Shown here one piece after another: positions 17,110 to 25,393 of a stretch of 64,000 nt of DNA. Under the pieces are notes generated by a model. It saw only the letters and a list, made by a program, of their open reading frames with translations. It searched no databases and was not told the DNA's origin. A program made the translations under genes and the position numbers. This DNA is from Faecalibacterium hattorii. GTDB taxonomy: Bacteria > Bacillota > Clostridia > Oscillospirales > Ruminococcaceae. The stretch is taken from NCBI RefSeq assembly GCF_003287455.1, contig NZ_PRLC01000011.1, positions 1 through 64,000 on the forward strand, read 5' to 3'. Numbering within the stretch: position 1 is the stretch's first letter; every line of letters begins with the position of its first letter.

Positions 17110-17711
17110 TCTTCGTCCTCCGTGCCGGATTCGCCCTCCGGGCGTTCATACAAGGCAAGCTCGCTGCGGGTGCGGCTGCTCTCGGCTGCGGCGTCGGCAA
17201 GGTCGGCGTCCGGCAGGGCCAGCAGCACCGTCGGGAAGACCTCGATCCGGCTGTCGAGGCCGGTCAGCCGCCCCACCGGGCGGGCCAGATTGTACCGGCG
17301 CAGGGTGCGCAGCAGCTTTTCAAGGGTGAGCTGGTCCAGCCGCCGGGGCAGGTTCATCTTCTGCAGTTCCGCCTGAACCTCCTCCACCGTCACCAGCACC
17401 TGATCGGCGCTGGCGGCGAGGCTCTCCCGCTTTTGAAGATAGAGCAGCCGCAGCACCAGCAGCAGGATGCTCTCGTATTTCAGCAGCCGGGCCTGACTGC
17501 CCTCATGCTCGTTGACGAGGGCAGCGGCCTGTAAGGGGGCTGGGTAGAGCAGCACCGCATAGCCCAGCGGCGCGAAGACGGCCCGCACCTCGTTCAGGTG
17601 GTCCTGCACGTAGAGATATTTCGACCGCTGGTCCTCCACCCCGCCCAGCAGGAAGCAGTGGTTGAGCAGATAGTTTGCGGTCTCTTCCAGTAGTTTATTC
17701 GTTTCGGCCAT
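17106..17711 (-). CDS. jetB: JetB/MksE-like subunit
   Basis: 201 residues, mostly helical with a winged-helix-like middle (VEEVQAELQKMNLPRRLDQLTLEKLLRTLRR quoted only in part: LTLEKLLRTLRR near 123). Size and position between the kleisin-like and SMC genes match JetB (DUF4194-type) or MksE, the KITE subunit that dimerises on the kleisin. The N-terminus carries NYLLNHCFLLGG. The start overlaps the end of jetA by 17 bases and the stop overlaps jetC. Assignment leans on context as much as sequence. Confidence 0.75.
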   Translation of the reverse strand: MAETNKLLEETANYLLNHCFLLGGVEDQRSKYLYVQDHLNEVRAVFAPLGYAVLLYPAPLQAAALVNEHEGSQARLLKYESILLLVLRLLYLQKRESLAASADQVLVTVEEVQAELQKMNLPRRLDQLTLEKLLRTLRRYNLARPVGRLTGLDSRIEVFPTVLLALPDADLADAAAESSRTRSELALYERPEGESGTEDEE

Positions 17712-19125
17712 GGGGCTCCTCCTTGCGGGGCGTCAGGATGAATTCTTCGAACCGGAAGCCGCCCCGTTCGACCCAGTTTCCGGTGAGTTCAATGTCATAA
17801 TCGCGCCGGGGCGACTGCGAGTAGGTGTGCAGCCCGATGATGCGGGCAAAGTCGTCCGGGTATTCGGCGGCGAGGGTGGAAGCCGGGACGGCCCTGCGGG
17901 CGGCCAGCGCCTGTTTGGCCAGCAGGGCCACGTTCTCCTCCGTCACGGCCATCCGGGCGTAATCCAGCAGAAGCTTCTGCTCTTTTTGCAGCTGCGCCGG
18001 GTCCAGCGCCGAGGTCTCCACCGGCTTGAGCGGCGTTTCGCTGCGGGGCGCGGCGGGCGGGTAGAGAGGCTTTTCGCCGAAGACCTGCACGGGGTAGAGG
18101 TGGAGCCGCTTTGCCACCGGGCCGTCGTCCGGCTCAAAGAGCTGGTCGGGCGTTTTGATCTCCTCGGCATAGCGGCGGAGCAGCGTGGTGACGCTGCCCT
18201 GCGCCGAGCGGTCGCTCAGCAGCAAGAACTGCGCCCGCTGCACCGCCCGTTTGCGGTAGCGGATGTGGCTCGCGTCGATCTGCTTCATCAGGTCGCTCAT
18301 CTCTTCCAGCGCGTCCCGCTGCTTCTGGATCAGGGCACGGACGGCGGGGGCCGCCTCGTTGGGGGCACAGCGCTCCACGCGGGCGTAATCCAGCGCCAAT
18401 TGGGGCAGGAAGTTCGCCTCGCACTCGTCCAGCCCCTCTTCGAGGTAGGCGCGGTAATTGAAGAGGTTGTCGCTGGTCTTGAAGCGGTGGTAAGCCGCCG
18501 CCACCACCTTTTCCTCATACTGGTCAAACAGCTCCAGCACCTCCTGCGGGGTGCGGTTGCGGGTGAGCCGGTCGATGTAGTGGCCGATGGAGGCATTCAG
18601 CGCCCGGAGGGACTTGTTCAGCGCGTCGAGGTCGGACGCCACCTCCCGCAGCACGTTCTCGTAAGGGCTCTTCTCCTCCCCGATGCCGCGCAGCAGCTGC
18701 CACGCTTTGTAGAGCTTCCCGGTGTAGGTAACGACGCGGGGGTTCAGGATCTCCTCCAGCGCTTCCAGCAGAGGGGTCACCTCTGGCTGGAACGCCAGCG
18801 CCGGTTCCTCCTCGTAGCTGCCGGGCTGCTCTTCCAGCCAGCCGGTGCGCCGCAGCCGGAGCAGGAAACCCAGCGCCAGCAGATGCGGGTCGCGGGTGGG
18901 CTGCTCGGCCTCGTCCCCGGCGTCGTCAGCGTCCAGCGCCAGCGGCTTTGCCAGCGCCGCAAAATAATCCTCCGCGCGGGAGACGGCCTCGGCGCGGGAG
19001 ATGCTGTAATCTGCCGTGTGGCGGCACTCCTCCCACAGCAGCAGGAGCAGCTCCGCATAAAAGGCCCGGTTCGGCCCCGCCAGCGGGCGGAACAAACGCG
19101 GGCTGACCAGTTCAAACAGCTGCAT
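17695..19125 (-). CDS. jetA: JetA/MksF-like kleisin subunit
   Basis: 476 residues from the ATG at 19125 (AGAAAGGA upstream); an in-frame start at 19224 would include the promoter. Begins MQLFELVSPRLFRPLAGPNR, followed by winged-helix-type segments, a long helical middle (residues about 150-330) with SLRALNASIGHYIDRLTRN, and a C-terminal beta-rich part. This matches the JetA family (DUF5716 type) found in Clostridia. As kleisin it would bridge the two JetC heads. First gene of the operon, directly behind a promoter. Family call is by pattern memory and should be checked by profile search. Confidence 0.75.
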   Translation of the reverse strand: MQLFELVSPRLFRPLAGPNRAFYAELLLLLWEECRHTADYSISRAEAVSRAEDYFAALAKPLALDADDAGDEAEQPTRDPHLLALGFLLRLRRTGWLEEQPGSYEEEPALAFQPEVTPLLEALEEILNPRVVTYTGKLYKAWQLLRGIGEEKSPYENVLREVASDLDALNKSLRALNASIGHYIDRLTRNRTPQEVLELFDQYEEKVVAAAYHRFKTSDNLFNYRAYLEEGLDECEANFLPQLALDYARVERCAPNEAAPAVRALIQKQRDALEEMSDLMKQIDASHIRYRKRAVQRAQFLLLSDRSAQGSVTTLLRRYAEEIKTPDQLFEPDDGPVAKRLHLYPVQVFGEKPLYPPAAPRSETPLKPVETSALDPAQLQKEQKLLLDYARMAVTEENVALLAKQALAARRAVPASTLAAEYPDDFARIIGLHTYSQSPRRDYDIELTGNWVERGGFRFEEFILTPRKEEPHGRNE

Positions 19126-19159
19126 CAAAAAATCCTTTCTTTCGCAAAAATCCGTTTCT

Positions 19160-19188
19160 ATTGTACCACAAATCCCCGGCTTTGTCAC
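19160..19188 (-). promoter_or_regulatory. Promoter of the jetABC operon
   Basis: Minus strand GTGACA (19183-19188), 17-base spacer, TACAAT (19160-19165), about 35 bases before jetA. A short stem AAACACCG/CGGTGTTT at 19205-19233 lies just upstream. Confidence 0.6.
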
Positions 19189-19233
19189 AAAAGGGCAGCA
19201 AAAAACACCGCGCCCGGCGGGCACGGTGTTTGG

Positions 19234-19422
19234 GGGGCGTTATTGCCCGATCCTTTCTGTATGCAGCACCAATAAGCGACCATGGTTGCGGAATTTCGTC
19301 TTGAATTTACACAATTTCACCACGATTTTGTGGTATTCTACCTGTAAAGAATTGGAAATGGTGTTCTTCTTTACTCCCTTGAACAGGCAGGCCATACTCC
19401 CTGAATCACACAACAGCCCCCC
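19234..19422. other. Non-coding gap, no gene seen
   Basis: Between the jet promoter and the pyrophosphatase terminator. It contains a plus-strand stretch TTGTGGTATTCT that could be a weak promoter but is followed by no gene. Nothing else was recognised. Confidence 0.4.
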
Positions 19423-19453
19423 GGAATGCAGGACTCCGGGGGGCTTCGTGTTT
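19423..19453 (-). terminator. Probable terminator of the pyrophosphatase gene
   Basis: GCCCCCCGGAGTCC and GGATTCCGGGGGGC-like arms form a strong G+C stem right after the stop; the T tract behind it (TGTTGTGTG) is weak. Confidence 0.55.
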
Positions 19454-19466
19454 TGTTTCGAAGATC

Positions 19467-21122
19467 TTACAGCTCCTGATAGGCGCTCATCATGGCGGGG
19501 ATGAACTGCTTTTTGCGGCTGACGACGCCGGGCAGGATCCAGCTTCCATCCTCGGCGGGCTGGATCTCGAAGCCGTCGGACAGCACTTCGGCGGCGTAGC
19601 GGCCGGTGCAGATGACGACGCTCTCCTCCTTGGGCACATCGGTCAGCAGCATGTACAAGTCCTCGACATTCTGCTTGTTGCGGGCCTCTTCGAGGTAGGG
19701 CTTGAGCAGAGCTTCCGCCGCCAGCAGGTTCTTGCGGGTCATGTAGCTGCCCTGCGCCACGCCGAAGCGAATATCGCCGCACATGAACACCTTGAAGTCC
19801 TGCAGGAAGACTTCTTCGGGCGTCTTGCCGTCGAGTTTTTCACCGGCTTCGAACATTTCGGTGGAAAACTCGTCGATGTCCACGCCTGCGATCTTGGCCA
19901 GCCGCTTGGCGGTGGCTTCATCGACGGGGGTGCAGGTGGGGCTGCGGAAGGCCAGCGTATCCGAAAGGATGGCCGCCAGCAGCAGCCCGGCGATCTGGGG
20001 CCGGATCTCAACGCCGTTTTCATCGTACATCTGGGTGATGATGGTGGCGGTGCAGCCCACGGGCTGATTGCGGAAATAGACCGGGCCGCTGGTCTCCAAG
20101 CTGCCGATGCGGTGGTGGTCGATGATCTCCAAGATCTCGGCCTGATCGAAGCCTTCCACGGCCTGTGTGGCCTCGTTGTGATCCACCAGAATGATGCGGC
20201 GCTTGCGCAGCGCGATCACGTTCCGGCGGCTGACCATGCCGCAGTACTTGCCCTCCTCGTCGAGGATGGGGAAATAGCGGTGGCGCACCTTGGCCATGAC
20301 CCGCATCACGTCCGCCACCGGGGTGACGAGGGTAAACTTCATGATATCTTCGCGGGTCATATAATAGGAGATGGGGGCGCACTGGCTCATCAGCTTGCCG
20401 GCGGCGTAGGTATCGCAGGGGGCCGTCATGATGGCGACACCCATTTCCTCGGCAATGCGCCGGATGGTGTGGCCCACCTTGGCACCGTTGCAGAGGATGA
20501 GGAGAGAGGCCTCCTTCTCAATGGCGCAGAGCTGGCTTTCGTAGCGGTTAGTCAGGATGACGATGTCGCCCTTTTCCACGCTGCTTTCCAGCATTTCGGG
20601 GGTGGCGGTGCCGATCTTGATGTGGCCGGTGGTGCAGACGGCGTTCTCGTCGCCCACCTCCATCGTGCCGCCCAGCGTTTCAAGAATGTTCTTGTAGCTG
20701 GTCTTGCTGCTGGCAAGGATGCCGGTATCAAAGACGTCCATGTTGGCGGTGGCGATGTCCTTCACTGTGATGATGCCTTCCAGCTCATTGTCGGCGCTGG
20801 TGACGGGCAGGGTGTCGATCTGCTGGTCACGCATGATCTCCCACGCCTTGCGCAGGCTGGTGGAGCCGGGGATGCCGGGCATTTCGCGGTAATCGACATC
20901 CCGGATCTTGGGGTTAACGTCGGTGCACATCCGGGGCGGCGTGACGCCGAACTTTTTCAGGACGAACTCGGTCTCCTGATTCATCTTCCCCGCGCGGCGC
21001 GGTTCGCAGACGAGGTCGGTGGTCTTATTTTTCAGCTCCGCATACGCAATGGCGGAGCAGATAGAGTCGGTGTCCGGGTTGCGGTGCCCGATGACCACGA
21101 CTTTGTGGGCTGCCTTTGGCAT
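19467..21122 (-). CDS. ppaC: Manganese-dependent inorganic pyrophosphatase with CBS and DRTGG domains
   Basis: 551 residues, clearly longer than a plain family II enzyme (about 310). N-terminal DHH part: GHRNPDTDS at 12-20 gives His and Asp metal ligands, and IIDHH supplies the DHH motif around residue 335. Between them are about 250 extra residues with two CBS motifs (MRDQQIDTLPVTSADNEL; VMAKVRHRYFPILDEEG) flanking a DRTGG domain, which bind adenine nucleotides in known relatives. The C-terminal DHHA2 domain ends MSAYQEL. It splits PPi to phosphate in the cytosol and is probably tuned by the ATP/ADP state. ATG is preceded by GAGGGG. Monocistronic. Confidence 0.9.
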   Translation of the reverse strand: MPKAAHKVVVIGHRNPDTDSICSAIAYAELKNKTTDLVCEPRRAGKMNQETEFVLKKFGVTPPRMCTDVNPKIRDVDYREMPGIPGSTSLRKAWEIMRDQQIDTLPVTSADNELEGIITVKDIATANMDVFDTGILASSKTSYKNILETLGGTMEVGDENAVCTTGHIKIGTATPEMLESSVEKGDIVILTNRYESQLCAIEKEASLLILCNGAKVGHTIRRIAEEMGVAIMTAPCDTYAAGKLMSQCAPISYYMTREDIMKFTLVTPVADVMRVMAKVRHRYFPILDEEGKYCGMVSRRNVIALRKRRIILVDHNEATQAVEGFDQAEILEIIDHHRIGSLETSGPVYFRNQPVGCTATIITQMYDENGVEIRPQIAGLLLAAILSDTLAFRSPTCTPVDEATAKRLAKIAGVDIDEFSTEMFEAGEKLDGKTPEEVFLQDFKVFMCGDIRFGVAQGSYMTRKNLLAAEALLKPYLEEARNKQNVEDLYMLLTDVPKEESVVICTGRYAAEVLSDGFEIQPAEDGSWILPGVVSRKKQFIPAMMSAYQEL

Positions 21123-21306
21123 AGGTGTTTCCCCTCTCTATGGATCGTATCATTTACCTTCTCTCTCCTGCGCCGGGCGCAGAAGTCCGGTTCCATTTTA
21201 ACACATCCCACCGCAGTGGTAAAGGCTCCCAAACCCACTTTGTCCCTTAAAAATCCGCAAGGCTCTTGGATACAACAGCTTCACTGCCGACGGTTTTCGC
21301 TTTTGC

Positions 21307-21335
21307 TTGACACTCCCGCCCAAAACCGCTATGCT
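21307..21335 (+). promoter_or_regulatory. Promoter of the 21380 secreted-protein gene
   Basis: TTGACA (21307-21312), 17-base spacer, TATGCT (21330-21335). Confidence 0.75.
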
Positions 21336-21379
21336 AGAGGAAATAAAACTTGAACGTTCGCCGCTTTTGGAGGGTCCGC

Positions 21380-22171
21380 ATGAAAAAGCAACCACATATC
21401 CGCATCCTTGCCGCCGCGCTGACGCTGGCGTTCTGCATCCTCGGCAGCAGCTCTGCCCTTGCCGCACCGGCTGCCACGCCCACCACCCGGCCCGAAAAGG
21501 AGGTCGTGGAACCGAACGACACCACCCAGACCTCGCTGGATTACTTGGAGTTCCTGCTGCGCGCCGGCGGGCCCTTCCGGTTCCAAGAAGCCGCCATCAA
21601 GCGCCCGGCGGATGACGCGGACGCCGGCCCCGCCGAAGGGGCCGTGGCGACGCTGACCATCTACAGCCAGACCACCAACAACACCGAACCCATCGACATC
21701 TCCGGCCACAGCTTCGTGGCGGTGCGGAATGTCTCCGACCACGCCATCGAAGTGGGCGGGCAGGAGATCGCGCCGGGCACCGGCGTGACCATCGGCACCC
21801 GCGCCAACCGCCCGGAGCATGAGGGCATCTGGTACAATTTGGAGGGCTACTACTGCTACTACATCTCCGCCTTCTACCCGAACCTCTACTCCATGCAGGT
21901 CTCGCTGGACGAAGAGGGGCTGGCCGTCCTCAACCAGAACCTGACCACCGCCGACCACTGGTCCACCGCCTTCAACTGCGCCTCCTTTGCGGCAGGGCTG
22001 TGGAACTCCGTCTGCTCCGACCACCTCTCGGCGGGCACGCCCCACTCCCCCAAGGGCCTGAAGGCCTCCATCCGCTCCTACGGCGGCAAGCTCCGCTACA
22101 ATGAGTCGGTGCCCTACGACTACATCGTCTCCTACGGCACCGCCCGCACCCCCAGCGCGGATTATTCCTGA
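21380..22171 (+). CDS. Secreted protein, possible papain-like fold, unknown function
   Basis: 263 residues; ATG at 21380 after GGAGGG. A signal peptide covers about residues 1-29 (basic MKKQPHIR, hydrophobic core, cleavage after SSALA). The mature part has GHSFVAVRN near residue 110, EHEGIWYNLEGYYCYY, and FNCASFAAGLWN near residue 205. A His in GHSF and a Cys in NCASFA are the spacing seen in permuted papain-like (NlpC/P60-related) enzymes, so a cell-wall or lipid hydrolase is possible; this is inference. Own promoter; the next gene has a separate promoter. Confidence 0.75.
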   Translation: MKKQPHIRILAAALTLAFCILGSSSALAAPAATPTTRPEKEVVEPNDTTQTSLDYLEFLLRAGGPFRFQEAAIKRPADDADAGPAEGAVATLTIYSQTTNNTEPIDISGHSFVAVRNVSDHAIEVGGQEIAPGTGVTIGTRANRPEHEGIWYNLEGYYCYYISAFYPNLYSMQVSLDEEGLAVLNQNLTTADHWSTAFNCASFAAGLWNSVCSDHLSAGTPHSPKGLKASIRSYGGKLRYNESVPYDYIVSYGTARTPSADYS

Positions 22172-22208
22172 TTTTTCCGCTTTCTGCGAAAATGTTGGAT
22201 ACATCATC

Positions 22209-22237
22209 TTGATTTTCCCCCGCTTCCGCGTTATGCT
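22209..22237 (+). promoter_or_regulatory. Promoter of MATE (3)
   Basis: TTGATT (22209-22214), 17-base spacer, TATGCT (22232-22237). Confidence 0.6.
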
Positions 22238-22273
22238 TATGCCAAGGATATTCCGGAACAACAGGAGGAACTC

Positions 22274-23632
22274 ATGTCAACCACCACATCATCCAAGCCG
22301 CTGTTTACCCGCCAGCAGCTCATCGCGCTGCTGCTGCCGCTCATTGCCGAACAGGCCCTCAGCGTGACCATCGGTCTGGCCGATACGCTGATGGTCTCTT
22401 CCGTCGGCGAAGCCGCCGTTTCGGGCGTCAGCCTTGTGGACTCCTTCAACGTGCTGATGATCCAGCTGCTGAGCGCACTGGCCACCGGCGGCGCCGTCGT
22501 CGCCAGCCAGTACATCGGCCACCGGGAGCCCAAAAACGCCAAGGCCGCAGCGGCGCAGATCCTGTTCATCATGATCTCGCTCAGCGTCGTGGTCGCCGCC
22601 GTGGTCGCGGTAGGCCGCCACGGCATCCTGCGGGGCATCTTCGGCTCCATTGACGCCGACGTGATGACCTACGCCGAGACCTACTTCCTGCTCTCGGCGC
22701 TGAGCTACCCCTTCATCGGTGTGTACAACGCGGGCGCGGCCCTGTTCCGCGCACAGGGCAACAGCAAGATCAGTATGCTTTCCAGCCTTGTGATGAACGT
22801 GGTGAACATCGGCGGCAACGCGGTTTTGATCTACCACTTCCATATGGGCGTCATGGGCGCGGCGCTGGCCAGCCTTGTTTCCCGCATGATCGCGTGCTTC
22901 GCGGTCATCTACCTGCTGGAAAAGCCCTCCTGTATGCTCCGCATCGACCGCCTTGCCGACCTCAAGCCCGACCTCTCCCTCATCCGCCGCATCCTGCGGG
23001 TGGGCATCCCGGCCGGTATTGAAAACGGCATGTTCCAGATCGGCAAGCTGTCGGTCTCCAGCCTGACGTCCACCCTCGGCACCGCCGCCATCGCGGCTAA
23101 CGCCGTGGCGGGCAACATCACCACCTTCCTGAACATCCCGGCCAACGCGGTGGGCATGGCGGTGCTCACCGTCATCGGCCAGTGCCTCGGCGCGGGCGAG
23201 AAGGAACAGGCCAGCCACTACGCCCGCCGCCTGATGCTGGTGGCCTATGCGGGCGCATGGGTCATGAACCTGTCCGCCTTCTTCTTCCTGAACGGCATCG
23301 CGCTGTCGTGGTTCCACCTCTCGGCGGAGTCCGCCGCCATGGCGATGCAGGTGATGCGCTGGTTCAACGTCATCTCCCTGTTCATCTGGCCGGCCAGCTT
23401 CACCCTGCCCAACATCCTCCGCGCAGCGGGCGACGCCACCTTCACCATGACGGTGAGCGTCTTTTCCATGTGGGTGTTCCGCGTCGCCTTCTGCTACCTG
23501 ATGGTCCTCGGCTTCCATCAGGCCCACCTGCTCAGCATCTGGGGCGGTATGTTCCTTGACTGGGTGTTCCGTTCCCTCTTCTTTGCCATCCGCTTCTCAA
23601 AAGGAAGCTGGCTCGAAAAAAAGGTCATCTGA
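22274..23632 (+). CDS. MATE family efflux transporter (3)
   Basis: 452 residues with twelve expected membrane helices. FTRQQLIALLLPLIAEQAL and the GLADTLMVSSVGEAAVSGVSL segment are typical of NorM-like MATE proteins; the second-half repeat begins near IRRILRVGIPAGIENGMFQ (about 240). ATG follows ACAGGAGGA. The downstream lipoprotein gene starts 19 bases after the stop and probably shares the transcript. Exported compound unknown. Confidence 0.9.
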   Translation: MSTTTSSKPLFTRQQLIALLLPLIAEQALSVTIGLADTLMVSSVGEAAVSGVSLVDSFNVLMIQLLSALATGGAVVASQYIGHREPKNAKAAAAQILFIMISLSVVVAAVVAVGRHGILRGIFGSIDADVMTYAETYFLLSALSYPFIGVYNAGAALFRAQGNSKISMLSSLVMNVVNIGGNAVLIYHFHMGVMGAALASLVSRMIACFAVIYLLEKPSCMLRIDRLADLKPDLSLIRRILRVGIPAGIENGMFQIGKLSVSSLTSTLGTAAIAANAVAGNITTFLNIPANAVGMAVLTVIGQCLGAGEKEQASHYARRLMLVAYAGAWVMNLSAFFFLNGIALSWFHLSAESAAMAMQVMRWFNVISLFIWPASFTLPNILRAAGDATFTMTVSVFSMWVFRVAFCYLMVLGFHQAHLLSIWGGMFLDWVFRSLFFAIRFSKGSWLEKKVI

Positions 23633-23650
23633 TCGATCGGGAGGTTCTCC

Positions 23651-24451
23651 ATGAAACACAGACTTGCAGCACTCTTCCTCACGGTAGCGCTCTTCTGCAC
23701 CCTGCTCGCGGGCTGCGCCCCCACCCCCGATGTGCCGGGGCCCGGCGGCGGCTCGTCGTCCTCCGGCAGCACGAACAATGGCGGGAACTCGGAGAGCGAG
23801 GATAATAACAACGGCGGGAACACCGCGACAAAGCTCCAGCCAAAGGCTTATATGGAAGCTTACAATGTTTCTTATATTACTTCCGAAATCATCTCTAAAA
23901 ACCCGTATGTCGCAAATTACGTTTTCTCCGTTGTAAACCCGAACAAGAATTACAGCCTTTCTTCCGTCAAAATCAGCATCGATCTGACAGACAACAACGG
24001 AAAGCCACTGACGGATTACACAACGATTCAGTCGATTGCGCCGGGCGACACCGTTCGCTTTGCATATTCCGCTTCCTACTCCGTCCCCGTGCATATCGGT
24101 GGCTGTCGCGTTGATCCGGTTCTTTCTTCCTACTTCAAAACACCTGAAACCGAATCGGACGGTACGCCGAAGATGGCCAAATCCAGTGATATTACAGTAG
24201 TCGGCGCGAAAGAAACCAAGACTTCCTCCAAATTCGACTACAACATTATCAACGGAACTGCACTCAACACCAGCCATTATCCTTGCAAGGTCAAGGTTTC
24301 GCTGCTCCTGAAAAAGAACGGTCAAACCGTTTATGCAACTTGGGTCAATTCTCCTTCGGATGTTCTTGCCAACGGCAAGTTCCCCGTTACGATTTATGCA
24401 CCCAAAAATATCGACTACGACTCGTTTGACCTGATTGCCATCCCTTGTTAA
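23651..24451 (+). CDS. Lipoprotein of unknown function with low-complexity linker
   Basis: 266 residues. Signal peptide with lipobox LLAGC puts the lipidated Cys at about 21, followed by a Pro/Gly/Ser/Asn-rich linker (to about residue 58). The rest is beta-rich (YVANYVFSVVNPNKNYSLSS; KISIDLTDNNGKPL; GDTVRFAYSASY), a pattern of FxLYD or immunoglobulin-like repeats exposed on the cell surface. Base composition changes sharply: the signal and linker are G+C-rich like the genome, while the domain from about 23840 on has many A/T third positions. This suggests that a foreign domain was joined to a resident signal. RBS GGGAGG; likely cotranscribed with MATE (3). Confidence 0.75.
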   Translation: MKHRLAALFLTVALFCTLLAGCAPTPDVPGPGGGSSSSGSTNNGGNSESEDNNNGGNTATKLQPKAYMEAYNVSYITSEIISKNPYVANYVFSVVNPNKNYSLSSVKISIDLTDNNGKPLTDYTTIQSIAPGDTVRFAYSASYSVPVHIGGCRVDPVLSSYFKTPETESDGTPKMAKSSDITVVGAKETKTSSKFDYNIINGTALNTSHYPCKVKVSLLLKKNGQTVYATWVNSPSDVLANGKFPVTIYAPKNIDYDSFDLIAIPC

Positions 24452-24458
24452 TCAAAAA

Positions 24459-24492
24459 TTCCCCGCCGCCGCGAAAACGGCGGTATTTTGTT
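24459..24492 (+). terminator. Terminator after the lipoprotein gene
   Basis: CCGCCG pairs with CGGCGG around CGAAAA (CCGCCGCGAAAACGGCGG), followed by TATTTTGTT. Confidence 0.65.
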
Positions 24493-24598
24493 GCAAGAAA
24501 ATGCACTTCTGGATCGTATGATCTTACGAAGGCCCTTTCATCCCTCAGCCCGCACAAATTTTTCATGGATTTTTTAGTAAACTTGTCGGGTTTGGGGC

Positions 24599-24627
24599 TT
24601 GCTTTTGCGCCCTGACAAGCGTATAAT
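24599..24627 (+). promoter_or_regulatory. Promoter of the PAP2 gene
   Basis: TTGCTT (24599-24604), 17-base spacer, TATAAT (24622-24627). Confidence 0.65.
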
Positions 24628-24690
24628 GATACGCTGCTAAGAACTTTAAGGGCCATTCGCCCCCAACTCCAAGAAAAGGAAGTGTGTTCC

Positions 24691-25344
24691 ATGCGAAGCT
24701 GGTTTTCCCGCCATCCCATTTGGTTCATGGCGTTTTATCTTGTATTTTATCTCTCGGTGTTCCACTGGCTCGAAGCCAACATCACCGTGCCCGAAGTCTG
24801 GGTCCACTGCCGGCTGGACGATCTGATCCCCTTCTGCAAATATGCGGTCATCCCCTATTTTGCATGGTTCGTCTGGATCCCGTTCACCCTGTTCTATCTG
24901 CTGTGGAAAGCGCCCCGCGCCGACTTCTGGCGGCTCTGCCTCCCCCTGTTCGCGGGCATGACCATCGCGCTGGCAGTGTATGTCGTCGTCCCCAATGGGC
25001 TGGATCTCCGCCCTTACCGCGTGTACGGCTCGGACTTCTTCGCCCGGACGGTGCGCCGACTCTACGACACCGACACGGCCACCAACGTCTGCCCTTCCAT
25101 CCACGTCTTCAACTCGGTGACGCTGATGATGGCTTACTACCGCAGCCGCATCTTTGACGAGCCCCGCCGCCGCTGGATGCGCCCGGCCGCCGCCGTGCTC
25201 TGCGTGTCCATCATCGCCTCCACCGTACTGCTCAAGCAGCACAGCTGCATTGACGTCGTGCTGGGCATCCTGCTGGCACTGGTGCTGGACAGCGCTGCTT
25301 CCTCGCTGGAGCGCAGCGAATACCGTCTGCCCCAGCGTTCCTGA
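24691..25344 (+). CDS. PAP2-superfamily membrane phosphatase
   Basis: 217 residues; ATG at 24691 behind AAAAGGAAG. Five to six membrane helices. The acid-phosphatase motifs are present: CPSIHVFNS (PSxH, about residue 137) and LLKQHSCIDVVLG (HxxxD, about 182); the first motif is less clear. Such enzymes remove phosphate from lipids such as phosphatidate or undecaprenyl pyrophosphate at the outer face of the membrane. The organism also has UppP at 31395, so this one may act on another lipid. Monocistronic. Confidence 0.85.
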   Translation: MRSWFSRHPIWFMAFYLVFYLSVFHWLEANITVPEVWVHCRLDDLIPFCKYAVIPYFAWFVWIPFTLFYLLWKAPRADFWRLCLPLFAGMTIALAVYVVVPNGLDLRPYRVYGSDFFARTVRRLYDTDTATNVCPSIHVFNSVTLMMAYYRSRIFDEPRRRWMRPAAAVLCVSIIASTVLLKQHSCIDVVLGILLALVLDSAASSLERSEYRLPQRS

Positions 25345-25348
25345 AACG

Positions 25349-25393
25349 CAAAAATCCCTCTGCCGCAGCAAAGCGGCAGAGGGATTTTTTTGC
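25349..25393. terminator. Bidirectional terminator
   Basis: AAAAATCCCTCTGCCGC pairs with GCGGCAGAGGGATTTTT around a short loop, between convergent genes. Confidence 0.9.
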
